From contig CANMHG010000018.1 in assembly GCA_947497585.1 (NCBI GenBank), positions 1 through 39,862 on the forward strand: a stretch of DNA of 39,862 nucleotides, in the 5' to 3' direction. Of the stretch, positions 31,997 to 39,491 are shown in pieces. This DNA is from an uncultured Bacillaceae bacterium (GTDB taxonomy: Bacteria; Bacillota; Bacilli; Bacillales; Bacillaceae_L). The position numbers were made by a program, and so were the translations under genes. Each line of letters opens with the position of its first letter. The stretch's first letter is position 1. A model generated the notes under the pieces. It saw only the letters and a program-made list of their open reading frames with translations, made no database searches and was not told the origin of the DNA.

Positions 31997-32014
31997 TTAT
32001 TCAAGCCTGAATAA
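31997..32014. promoter_or_regulatory. Palindrome upstream of the B12-domain gene
   Basis: TTATTCA-AGCC-TGAATAA is a perfect 18-bp inverted repeat 32 bases before ATG 32046, preceded by TTTACA at 31986. It is a candidate operator for the cluster. Confidence 0.45.
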
Positions 32015-32045
32015 ATCTCAAACAGGGCGGGTGAGTGTATTCATC

Positions 32046-32732
32046 ATGGATCATCATAGAATAAAAGAGTTAGTTCAATATATGTTAATTGGGGACGAGT
32101 CCAACTCGTGGAAGCTGATAACTGAATGGATCAAGGGAAGAGATAGTGTCTATCTTTTTGAAGATATATTAGCAGCAGCTATGCGTTATGTTGGGGAACT
32201 GTGGGAAATTAATGAGATTACAGTGGCCGATGAACATGTCGCCTCGAATGTGTGTAATCTACTAATTTCTAGATATACATTGGAAACGATACCAGCTAAT
32301 GGTAGTATAGAAGATAAGATACAAACTTCTAGTACAACACCGAAGGCAATGCTCTTTTGCATCGAAGGAGAGCAACATTCTCTAGGAATGAAACTAGTAT
32401 CGTCTGTGTTTAAAGAACATGGGTGGGATACGCGTTATCTTGGAGCAAATCTACCAATTAATGATTCTATTATATATGCCAATAGGTGGAGACCAGATGT
32501 GATTGGGATATCTGTCGCTCTTATTTACAATCTTCCAGCACTTACGGAATTTTTAAAAAAGATAGACCAATTGGATTATCATCCCAAAATTATCGTAGGA
32601 GGGAGAATCACATCCTTGTATCATTTAGAAAGCTATTGTCCTGAAAATGTACTTGTACTAAAAGACTTATACACTCTTCAAGAATTGCTTTTAGAAAACA
32701 AGCTGTGTAATCAACTACATGCAATCACTTAA
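32046..32732 (+). CDS. CarH-like cobalamin-binding sensor domain protein (no DNA-binding domain)
   Basis: 228 aa. Residues 1-85 form a B12-binding-2 four-helix cap and about 100-215 a Rossmann-type B12 domain. The cap has Trp53-x9-Glu63-His64 (LWEINEITVADEH), the W-x9-EH signature of CarH/LitR photoreceptors. The B12 domain has EGEQHSLGMKLV with His111 as the expected lower axial ligand, YLGANLP, and VGGRI for the nucleotide loop. CarH's MerR DNA-binding part is absent, and the residue after the Trp is Glu, not the His that CarH uses after light exposure. ATG 32046 is chosen over GTG 32031 because GGGTGAG lies between. It overlaps the kinase-like gene by 14 bases. Likely senses light or cobalamin and signals by protein contact. 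Confidence 0.82.
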   Translation: MDHHRIKELVQYMLIGDESNSWKLITEWIKGRDSVYLFEDILAAAMRYVGELWEINEITVADEHVASNVCNLLISRYTLETIPANGSIEDKIQTSSTTPKAMLFCIEGEQHSLGMKLVSSVFKEHGWDTRYLGANLPINDSIIYANRWRPDVIGISVALIYNLPALTEFLKKIDQLDYHPKIIVGGRITSLYHLESYCPENVLVLKDLYTLQELLLENKLCNQLHAIT

Positions 32733-33825
32733 AAAATCATTTGACCTTATTCCGTTTCCGTTTTTTGTGATCGATGCTGATTTTAACATAACAGGGGGAT
32801 CTGAAGAGGCATTAAGCCAGTTTCCAGCGGTAGCTAACTTCTTAGAATTAGTAGATTTTGGCAGTCGAAAAAAAGCAGAACGCTTTATGAAGCCTGTATT
32901 TGCTAGTTCAAAAATGGAACTGAATTTAATGACTAAAAATCATTCTCTTCTTTTGTATGATGTTTATACACAATGGGAAGGCGATTCTCAAATTTTTGTT
33001 TTCTGTATTGAAAAGCAAGAAAGCATCCAACAAATTCAAGCGATTATTACAAAGCTTGAAAAACAATTAGAAACAGAGAATCTTACTCTGTTGGAAAAAC
33101 AAGAACAAATGGAAAATACCTTGAAGAAAATGGAACAGGTAATCATTCACCATGATAATCTCAATAATTTCGGAAAAATGGCGTCTAGTATCGCAAATGA
33201 GTTAAAGCGACCACTAGTAAGTATTCGTGGATTTCTTCAATTACTTAAGCCATATTTAATTGAGTTTGAAAAGGATCACTATGCGGATATTGCGTTAGAA
33301 GAGGTTGATCATGCCAATAACCTAATCTATCAATATCTAAGCACAACTAGCCCTTCAATACCTGAAGTGAAGCAAGTCAATATTCAAAAAATGATCATGG
33401 AAGTAATTGACTCTACCCAAGGTGTAGCTTCAAATATTCAGTGTGAATTAAATTACATGAAGGAACAAATCCTCCCTGTAATAGACATTGATCCAAAGCA
33501 AATCAAGCAGGTTATGTATAACTTAATTACGAATGCTTTTGATGCTATTGAAGGTAGTGAAAATACAGGAAATGGTCGAATCACCATCCGAACCATGCTT
33601 ACAAAAAATACCCTGCAAATATCTGTTCAAGATAACGGTAAAGGTATTGATTTGGAAACAAAGAAGAGACTGTTCACTCCGTTTTTTACAACGAAAGAAA
33701 AAGGGACGGGCATTGGATTAGCTGTTTGTCTGAAAATTGTTCAAAACCATGGTGGTATTATTGAAGTACAAAGTAAACCTGGAGAAGGTTCTACTTTTAT
33801 TATTGTACTTCCGATCGAACTATAG
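32719..33825 (+). CDS. Histidine-kinase-like protein lacking the phospho-acceptor His
   Basis: 368 aa, soluble. A PAS-like domain (about 5-98: FDLIPFPFFVIDADFNI) is followed by a coiled coil (100-145), a HisKA-like helix pair and an intact HATPase domain: NLITNAFDAIEG, DNGKGID (305-311), FTPFFTTKEKG and GTGIGLAV. The H-box reads SIANELKRPLVSIRGFLQL: position 160, normally the phosphorylated His, is Asn (codon AAT at 33196-33198). The rest of the box resembles Bacillus sporulation-type kinases. It may bind ATP and dimerise but not autophosphorylate. It overlaps the B12-sensor gene, implying a complex. No strong ribosome site; translation is probably coupled. Confidence 0.85.
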   Translation: MQSLKKSFDLIPFPFFVIDADFNITGGSEEALSQFPAVANFLELVDFGSRKKAERFMKPVFASSKMELNLMTKNHSLLLYDVYTQWEGDSQIFVFCIEKQESIQQIQAIITKLEKQLETENLTLLEKQEQMENTLKKMEQVIIHHDNLNNFGKMASSIANELKRPLVSIRGFLQLLKPYLIEFEKDHYADIALEEVDHANNLIYQYLSTTSPSIPEVKQVNIQKMIMEVIDSTQGVASNIQCELNYMKEQILPVIDIDPKQIKQVMYNLITNAFDAIEGSENTGNGRITIRTMLTKNTLQISVQDNGKGIDLETKKRLFTPFFTTKEKGTGIGLAVCLKIVQNHGGIIEVQSKPGEGSTFIIVLPIEL

Positions 33826-33842
33826 AATTGGAGATGAAGCAA

Positions 33843-34151
33843 GTGTATATTGTTCATTCAACCTTTGAAATTCCAGCAATGGATAAGGTGGAGGAAGTTA
33901 TACAAATCTATAAAAACCGTTCTCGCTCAGTAGACAAAGCAGAAGGATTTTTGCAATTTCAGCTGTTGCAAAATCAAAAGAAACCAAACTTTTTAACCGT
34001 ACAATTAACCTTCGACACGAAGGAGAGTTATATGAAATGGGTAACAAGTGAAGAATTTAAGAAAATTCATGAGCTTGAAAAAAAATACCCGGACCAAGAA
34101 CTTGCACAAGTGATACCTAAAGTGGAACAATATAAGGTGGTGGCAACTTGA
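33843..34151 (+). CDS. ABM-domain protein, heme-degrading monooxygenase-like
   Basis: 102 aa ferredoxin-like ABM fold. EGFLQFQLLQNQ and LTVQLTFDTKESYMKWVTSEEFKKIH resemble the IsdG/HmoA/HmoB group, including Trp and His ten residues apart (W-VTSEEFKKI-H), two of the three catalytic residues of IsdG. The third, an N-terminal Asn, is not evident (MYIVHSTFEI). The GTG start at 33843 is preferred: GGAG lies 9 bases upstream, whereas ATG 33834 and TTG 33828 have no site. It overlaps the next gene by four bases. It might bind or open heme, or a related tetrapyrrole, for the neighbouring sensor proteins. Confidence 0.7.
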   Translation: MYIVHSTFEIPAMDKVEEVIQIYKNRSRSVDKAEGFLQFQLLQNQKKPNFLTVQLTFDTKESYMKWVTSEEFKKIHELEKKYPDQELAQVIPKVEQYKVVAT

Positions 34152-34510
34152 GCACCTATAACATAGATACAATCATTGATGAGGTTGTAGCCGACATTTA
34201 CACTGCATATCCCGAATTACTTACAAGATTCGGTGAACATGGTAAAAAGAAATGCCGTGAAGACAATCAGCATCATTTTAATACACTTGAAGTTGCCTAT
34301 AAATTAAACAATGACCAAGCGTTTCTTGATTATACGGAATGGTTAAACACACTATTAACCAGCCGAGGCATGAAATCAGAGCACATCATTGATAATTATA
34401 TAAGAATAAAACAAGCAATAGCTGGTAAAGGATTGGACGGTAAAGAAGATTTTTACCGTGAATGCTTATCAAAAGCCATACAAGTTTTAGAGATAAAAAG
34501 CAGTGCCTGA
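34148..34510 (+). CDS. Small helical protein, B12-sensor companion
   Basis: 120 aa, all-helical, soluble. The segment YPELLTRFGEHGKKKCREDNQHHF followed by FLDYTEWLNTLLTSRGM recalls, from memory, an N-terminal helical domain fused to B12-binding domains in other bacteria; here it would be a separate protein. Conserved-looking Cys, Asp and His residues (KKCREDNQHH) could hold a ligand. The TTG start overlaps the upstream TGA by four bases. I cannot name a function; a partner of the B12 and kinase-like proteins is inferred from operon position. Confidence 0.65.
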   Translation: MSTYNIDTIIDEVVADIYTAYPELLTRFGEHGKKKCREDNQHHFNTLEVAYKLNNDQAFLDYTEWLNTLLTSRGMKSEHIIDNYIRIKQAIAGKGLDGKEDFYRECLSKAIQVLEIKSSA

Positions 34511-34581
34511 GCCAGGTTGACTAGCTAATGCTATCATTACTTCTAGAGAGTAATAATAAAGACAAAGGGGTAAATCTAGAG

Positions 34582-34728
34582 TTGAAGATATCAGATTCGA
34601 AGTTAATTGAAGCTTATTTTAGTGCCATAGAATTGAAGTTAAGTCATGAGTTCATTTCTATGTTAGAAGAAGAATTACGTAAGAGAAACCTTACAGAACA
34701 ACTAGAATCTCGCGTAATGCAAAAATAG
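34582..34728 (+). CDS. Sda-like sporulation kinase inhibitor
   Basis: 48 aa. MKISDSKLIEAYFSAIELKLSHEFISMLEEELRKRNL matches the helical-hairpin pattern of B. subtilis Sda (46 aa: [22 protein letters not shown]...). Sda binds the dimerisation helices of KinA and stops phosphotransfer when replication is disturbed. The start TTG 34582 is chosen because AAAGGGG (34564-34570) lies upstream and because it yields the family's length; a frame from ATG 34528 adds 18 unconserved residues. The gene closes the B12/kinase-like operon, with 71 bases before it. It may act on sporulation kinases or bind the kinase-like protein of the same cluster. Confidence 0.75.
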   Translation: MKISDSKLIEAYFSAIELKLSHEFISMLEEELRKRNLTEQLESRVMQK

Positions 34729-34805
34729 AGAATAACGTATAAGCCAAGCATTTTTTATCCCTTACAAACTAGAATGGAAGCTTATATAATTAATAATAGA
34801 TGATG

Positions 34806-34838
34806 AATCCTGCTCAGAAATTGGTGGGATTTTTTTAT
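34806..34838 (+). terminator. Terminator of the B12/kinase-like operon
   Basis: AATCCTGCT and GGTGGGATT pair with three G-T pairs, followed by TTTTTT. Confidence 0.6.
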
Positions 34839-34845
34839 TTGAAAG

Positions 34846-35121
34846 TTTATGAGCTCTCGAAAGAGTAAAGTGACCAAGCTGAGGTGACATAAATGAGTTT
34901 ATGAGCCCTCAGAAAAGTAAAAAGATCAAACTGAGGTCACATAAACCGTTTTATGAGCCCTCAGAAGAGCAAAAAGATCAAACTAAGGTCACATAAACCG
35001 GTTTATGATCCCTCGAAAGAGCAAAAAGAGCAACCAGAGGTCACATAAACTGATTTATGAGCCTTCAAAAGAGCAAAATTAGCAAGTACAGGTCACATAA
35101 AATTCCCTATGGTCACAGAAT
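34846..35121. repeat. 52-bp tandem repeat array, internal
   Basis: TTTATGAGC-type unit starts fall at 34846, 34898, 34950, 35002 and 35054, an exact 52-bp period, and a part-unit follows. Each unit is an imperfect palindrome: TTTATGAGCCCTCAG against CTGAGGTCACATAAA with about 15 bases between. The sequence is unrelated to the window-end arrays although the period is identical. It fills the 558-bp gap between the Sda-like gene and doxX; no gene is supported there. Confidence 0.93.
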
Positions 35122-35183
35122 AGCACTTCGTTTCCCCTCACACCCTAAATTTGATACCCAGCAGCAAGTACGATAAGACATTG

Positions 35184-35217
35184 AAAAAGCTTAGAGAACT
35201 ATTCTCTAAGCTTTTTA
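35184..35217. terminator. Strong symmetrical hairpin terminator
   Basis: AAAAAGCTTAGAGAA-CTA-TTCTCTAAGCTTTTT is a perfect 15-pair stem with A and T ends; it can stop transcripts from either side. Confidence 0.8.
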
Positions 35218-35226
35218 TATGACTCT

Positions 35227-35264
35227 CAAAAAGTCCCTCCCCCACCATCGGGTATGGTGGGAGG
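35227..35264 (-). terminator. Terminator of doxX
   Basis: On the minus strand CCTCCCACCAT and ATGGTGGGGGAGG pair, followed by GACTTTTTGAG. It lies 24 bases after the doxX stop. Confidence 0.75.
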
Positions 35265-35287
35265 TTAGAGGGCAATGGAGGAATCAA

Positions 35288-35830
35288 CTAAGCTATTTTT
35301 TCTTCGACAGTGCCTGTAGTACCTGTTTTATCATTCTTGTTGATTTTAAAGTTAGTTACTTTTCTTAAATATGGTAATACGAAGTAGTCTGCACCATAGC
35401 GACCAGCGTTAGCACCCGCAGCTAGGACAATCACACCTAGTAAAATCATTTCAGGGTTTGTGCTCACTGTACCAGCGAACATGAACATGAAGTTCATCAT
35501 TAGCCCGAAGAATGCAGCTGCAGTTGTTAAGCAACCTAGAAGTAATCCAAGGCCAACTAGGAATTCTCCCCAAGGGATCAAGAAATTGATTAGTCCAACA
35601 TTCGGAAGTGCAAAACCTTCGATGAACGCATTATACATTGGGTAGATGGCTTCACCAGTTCCTTTATCTAGTACTGGATTCGCAACTGCATTTCCTAAAT
35701 ATCCACCTGCATCAAATCCACCAGTAATTTTTCCCCAACCAGCTGTCATCCAGCTCCAACCAAGAAATATACGAATAAGTGCTAAAGCTCCAGCTACGAT
35801 ACGGTTTTCTCTTAAGAAGTTGTTAATCAT
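35288..35830 (-). CDS. DoxX-family membrane protein
   Basis: 180 aa with four membrane helices. DoxX pattern: ALIRIFLGWSWMTAGWGKITGGF at 18-40, then PWGEFLVGLGLLLGC and a GANAGRYGADYFVLPYL end. DoxX/DoxD proteins are membrane components linked to quinone reduction, oxidative stress or detoxification complexes. AAGGAGAGG lies upstream of ATG 35830. The promoter TTGTGA-17-TATGAT (minus strand, 35905-35877) has its -35 and spacer covered by a Rex-type operator, so expression should rise when NADH/NAD is high. It is divergent from the bd-oxidase genes, fitting a role under low oxygen. Confidence 0.88.
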   Translation of the reverse strand: MINNFLRENRIVAGALALIRIFLGWSWMTAGWGKITGGFDAGGYLGNAVANPVLDKGTGEAIYPMYNAFIEGFALPNVGLINFLIPWGEFLVGLGLLLGCLTTAAAFFGLMMNFMFMFAGTVSTNPEMILLGVIVLAAGANAGRYGADYFVLPYLRKVTNFKINKNDKTGTTGTVEEKIA

Positions 35831-35887
35831 TTTGATCCTCTCCTTGAAGGATTTATTTGTTTTTCTTTACACTTAAATCATAATACG

Positions 35888-35928
35888 TTGTGAAGAATTT
35901 CACAATACACTTGTGAATTAGTTCACAA
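35888..35928. promoter_or_regulatory. Two Rex-type operators between doxX and the bd-oxidase genes
   Basis: TTGTGAA-GAAT-TTCACAA (35888-35905) and TTGTGAA-TTAG-TTCACAA (35911-35928), both perfect 18-bp palindromes of the Rex form TTGTGAN6TCACAA, with centres 23 bases apart. The first overlaps the doxX promoter. Rex represses bd-oxidase genes in B. subtilis. Confidence 0.8.
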
Positions 35929-35989
35929 TCTATTCATAAAGATTTGAACAAATTGTTTCATTCAAAAAAAGAGCAAGGAAACAGGCATT

Positions 35990-36150
35990 GAAACTGGTGG
36001 CCAAGGGACCGGGAGAACCGTCCCCTTGGCACCACCTATCACAAAAACTTTACAATTAAACTTTACATATTAATGGTCATATTGGAAATAATTATCAAGA
36101 TGTTATCACGATAGGATCCAGGGGGCTGTCCCCGTGGCTCTCACGAGAGG
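35990..36150. repeat. GC-rich palindromic elements before the bd-oxidase genes
   Basis: GGTGGCCAAGGGACCGGG (35997-36014) pairs with CCGTCCCCTTGGCACCACC (36019-36037), a palindrome type found repeatedly in Firmicutes, from memory. A second short palindrome, GGGGCTGTCCCC-like, lies at 36121-36139, close to the ribosome site of the next gene. Both are much richer in GC than the surrounding DNA. Confidence 0.6.
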
Positions 36151-36158
36151 ATGTATAT

Positions 36159-37523
36159 ATGATGGATGACTTACTGTTAGCCCGTTCATTATTCGGGACA
36201 ACAATGGCCTTTCATATCATTTTTGCAACGATAGGGGTAGGCCTGCCATTGATGATGATAATAGCAGAGCTTCTTTATCAAAAAACAAAAGATCAAGAGT
36301 ATGTGGTGATGGCCAAGCGTTGGACAAAAACCTTTGCGGTACTGTTGGGAGTAGGGATTCCGACAGGAACAATTGCCGGTGTTCAGTTATCGCTGCTTTG
36401 GCCCGGTTTTATGGAAGTGGTTGGTCGGGTCATGCCGCTGCCGTTCCAAATTGAAATGTATGCATTTTTTATTGAAGCACTTTTCATGTCAATCTATGTA
36501 TATGCTGCCGAGAGAATCGCACCGTGGATGCGAATTCTAAGCTTGACCTTAGTTGCTCTTGGAGCACTAGCTTCAGCTGTATTGATTACAAATGTCCATG
36601 CCTTCCAAGGGACACCAAGAGGGTTTCGTTATGAAAACGGACAATATGTAGATATTGATCCCTGGGCTGCTTTTTTTAATCCAAGCTTCTTCGTGACAGC
36701 GGGGCATGTTGCATTATCAGCGTATGTGGTTGGCGCATTTGTTGTAGCTTCTGTTGCTGCTTTTAAAATGATGAAAAATGAAGCAGGTTCGCGCGTGTAT
36801 AACTTTCATCGAAAAGCACTTAAGGTAAGTCTAATCGTAGGTGGAATCTTTGCCTTTTTTACAGCAACAAATGGACATGAAGCTGCACAATATTTACATG
36901 AATATCAACCTGAAAAGCTGGCTGCTGCGGAAGGGTTATTTGAGACACAATCACACGCACCACTAGCCATTGGAGGTTTTACAGATCGGGAAACTAAGAC
37001 GATAAAGTGGGGAATAGAAATTCCATGGGCGCTAAGTTACCTTGCAGGAGATAGCTTTAATACAGTCGTTGTCGGATTAAATGATTTCCCTGAAGCACTG
37101 TGGCCACCGCTCTTTGTACATACTTTATTTAATGCAATGGTTGGTATTGGCACACTACTTATCCTAATTCCACTCCTCGTATTTGCATGGCGAAAAATAT
37201 TGAAAAAAGACTATTATCCAAAGTGGATGCTTTGGGGATTGGTAACGACTGGACCATTGGCAGTGCTTGCAATTGAATTTGGTTGGATATTTGCGTGTAC
37301 AGGACGTCAACCGTGGGTCATTTACCGAGTCTTAACAACCGCTGCAGCGTCAACAACTGCTACCAATCTAAACGTATTATTCATTTCTTTTATCATTGTT
37401 TACATTATATTAGGAATTGCTGTCGTCTCCGTATTGCTCTATTTCTTTAGAAGAAACACAGAATTAGACGATCTCGAGCGAGCAGAAAAAAAAGGAGTCC
37501 AGTTGTTCAGTTCAAATTCATAG
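36159..37523 (+). CDS. cydA: Cytochrome bd-type quinol oxidase subunit I (CydA/YthA-like)
   Basis: 454 aa, about nine membrane helices. Subunit I binds hemes b558, b595 and d and oxidises quinol. The N-terminal heme ligand is His19 (FGTTMAFHIIFATIGVG); GVGIPTGTIAGVQLSLLWPGF, FQIEMYAFFIEALFMSIY and GRQPWVIYRV are family landmarks. It is short in the Q-loop and nearer to the cyanide-insensitive YthA/CioA group than to B. subtilis CydA. ATG 36159 (or 36162) follows GAGAGGATG. It is followed after 12 bases by subunit II. Rex-type sites lie 230 bases upstream. The oxidase serves respiration at low oxygen. Confidence 0.92.
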   Translation: MMDDLLLARSLFGTTMAFHIIFATIGVGLPLMMIIAELLYQKTKDQEYVVMAKRWTKTFAVLLGVGIPTGTIAGVQLSLLWPGFMEVVGRVMPLPFQIEMYAFFIEALFMSIYVYAAERIAPWMRILSLTLVALGALASAVLITNVHAFQGTPRGFRYENGQYVDIDPWAAFFNPSFFVTAGHVALSAYVVGAFVVASVAAFKMMKNEAGSRVYNFHRKALKVSLIVGGIFAFFTATNGHEAAQYLHEYQPEKLAAAEGLFETQSHAPLAIGGFTDRETKTIKWGIEIPWALSYLAGDSFNTVVVGLNDFPEALWPPLFVHTLFNAMVGIGTLLILIPLLVFAWRKILKKDYYPKWMLWGLVTTGPLAVLAIEFGWIFACTGRQPWVIYRVLTTAAASTTATNLNVLFISFIIVYIILGIAVVSVLLYFFRRNTELDDLERAEKKGVQLFSSNS

Positions 37524-37535
37524 GAGGTTATATGT

Positions 37536-38570
37536 ATGGCTGATGCTCTTCTCGCAATTACTGTACTCTGGGGATTTGTCTTTATCTATGCTATTATGGC
37601 AACCATGGATTTTGGCGCTGGCTTTTGGGCAATGATCTATATAAACCGTGAAAAAACAAAAGCTACGAATATTGCTAACCGCTATCTATCTCCTACGTGG
37701 GAAGTAACCAATACATTCATTGTTGCTTTAGTTATCGCTGTTTATAGTCTTTTTCCTAGGGCCGCATATAGCTTAGGAACAATTTTACTCATCCCCGGAA
37801 GCTTGATTTTACTTTTATTAGCATTGAGAAGTGCATTTTTAGTGTTCTCAAATATAGCAACAGACTATCGAAAACCATTAACTTACATCTCTGGGATCAC
37901 AGGTATCATCATTCCAGGGATTTTAATAAGTGTACTTCCGATTACGCAGGGACAATATGTAGATGTCAGAGAAATTACAGCTAATATAGACTTTTCAGCG
38001 TTTCTAACAAGTCCGAATGTGTATGCATTTATCGGCTTTGCCATTAGCAGTACACTTTTTCTATCATCTTTATTATTAGCAGATTATTCGAAGGCATCGA
38101 ATGAAATGGAGGCATACCGTGTTTACCTCAGGGACGGTAAGATAATGGGTCCTATAACTCTAGTGATGGCCTTTCTAATCATGATCACATTACAGAATGA
38201 GGCAACCTGGTTGTTCGATAAAATGATGGAAGACCTCCCACTCTTGATTTTATCAGTTGCATTCTTTTTGCTCGTTGGCATTGGTCTATACGCACCAAAT
38301 CCATTTCGAAAAGATGTGAAAGGAATGCCAAGGTTATCGGTGATTGCCGTTACAATTCAGTATCTGATCGCAAGTTATGTTTATGGAAAAGCACATTTGC
38401 CATACATTATTTATCCGAATATTACGATTGAGTCAGCCTTTACAGACCCAAATTCATTTAGAGCCGTGTTTATCACCTACATCATTGGCTTTGCGATTTT
38501 ATTTCCTGGCTTTATTTACTTTTGGAGCTTATTTATGAATGACAAACGATATTTGCGACAAAAGAGTTAG
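37536..38570 (+). CDS. cydB: Cytochrome bd-type quinol oxidase subunit II (CydB/YthB-like)
   Basis: 344 aa with about eight membrane helices. The N terminus reads ITVLWGFVFIYAIMATMDFGAGFWAM, the usual opening of subunit II, followed by NRYLSPTWEVTNTFIVALV. Length agrees with B. subtilis YthB (about 346 aa). It pairs with subunit I; no cydX-like small subunit or cydCD transporter genes follow. AGGAGG (37523-37528) serves ATG 37536. A Dps-like gene follows after 100 bases. Confidence 0.9.
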   Translation: MADALLAITVLWGFVFIYAIMATMDFGAGFWAMIYINREKTKATNIANRYLSPTWEVTNTFIVALVIAVYSLFPRAAYSLGTILLIPGSLILLLLALRSAFLVFSNIATDYRKPLTYISGITGIIIPGILISVLPITQGQYVDVREITANIDFSAFLTSPNVYAFIGFAISSTLFLSSLLLADYSKASNEMEAYRVYLRDGKIMGPITLVMAFLIMITLQNEATWLFDKMMEDLPLLILSVAFFLLVGIGLYAPNPFRKDVKGMPRLSVIAVTIQYLIASYVYGKAHLPYIIYPNITIESAFTDPNSFRAVFITYIIGFAILFPGFIYFWSLFMNDKRYLRQKS

Positions 38571-38671
38571 AGATACAGAGTTTTACATTTAGTACCATAA
38601 ATTAATTTGGAAACAAAGGGAGACAATGTATATTAGTGATCTAACAAATTACATAGAAAAGAGGAAACGCT

Positions 38672-39373
38672 TTGCAAAATCATGAAGAGCAAGGATTTTC
38701 ACCAGATGAATTTAAATTATCGAAATCAGGCTTTGACCCAGCTATGCCAGGACATAGCAATCCACATATGGATAAAATGATTCTTCGTCAAGAGCCTAGA
38801 ACTGCCAAAAAACAAGGCTGTGGCATTAGTCTTCCATATGAAACACGCTTGGAAATGGGCTTACAGCTGGATGAACATTTATGTGCATTAAATGTGGCAT
38901 TGCATCAATATACAAAGCACCACTGGTTAACGGAGGGTGCTGAATCTTTTGGTAGCCTTCATCATATTTTAGATGAGCATATTGAAGTAACTCAAAAACA
39001 TATCGATGATGTTGGAGAACGCGTTGCACGTTTAGGAGTTGTGCCAACAGCTCACCCAGTAACACAACACGAGATTTCATATATTAAACACGAAGCGGAA
39101 GGCCGTTACACAATGCGTGACTTCCTTCGAAACGACCTTGAGCATGAGATTAAAATCCAAGGAATGCTTAGAAAAACCATTAAGCGAGCACATGAATTGA
39201 ATGATTTTGGTACGGTTCAAGTGTTAGAAGAAGTATTATTAAAAAGAGAAGACTTAGGCTATCACATTTGGAGCCTGCTTGAAGATGATACACTGGTTCG
39301 TGGCATGACACATCTTCTTGACCAAGAAGGAAATATTGCAACTAATCGTCATTTGAATGACAATTTGAATTAA
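38672..39373 (+). CDS. Dps-like ferritin family protein with N-terminal extension
   Basis: 233 aa. Residues 1-55 are a poorly ordered extension with one Cys (KKQGCGIS); the rest is a four-helix ferritin/Dps fold: LQLDEHLCALNVALHQYTKHHWLTEG at 65-89, then LHHILDEHIEVTQKHIDDVGERVARLGVVP, the Dps pattern with His, Asp and Glu iron ligands. It is longer than standard Dps (about 150 aa) and resembles the DpsA group. Such proteins bind iron and DNA and remove peroxide. TTG 38672 follows GAGGAA. Located after the bd-oxidase genes, it may protect against peroxide from respiration. Terminator at 39389. Confidence 0.8.
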   Translation: MQNHEEQGFSPDEFKLSKSGFDPAMPGHSNPHMDKMILRQEPRTAKKQGCGISLPYETRLEMGLQLDEHLCALNVALHQYTKHHWLTEGAESFGSLHHILDEHIEVTQKHIDDVGERVARLGVVPTAHPVTQHEISYIKHEAEGRYTMRDFLRNDLEHEIKIQGMLRKTIKRAHELNDFGTVQVLEEVLLKREDLGYHIWSLLEDDTLVRGMTHLLDQEGNIATNRHLNDNLN

Positions 39374-39388
39374 TTAGAGTGGAAGAGA

Positions 39389-39423
39389 GGATGAATGGTT
39401 TTGAGTTCATCCTTTTTTATTTT
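39389..39423 (+). terminator. Terminator of the Dps-like gene
   Basis: GGATGAA-nine bases-TTCATCC, followed by TTTTTTATTTT. Confidence 0.9.
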
Positions 39424-39491
39424 GGAGGGCTATTCTGGGGGAATCATGGAACTTCCTCCATCTGTGCCTGCGGGTCTACCGTTAACGTGCT

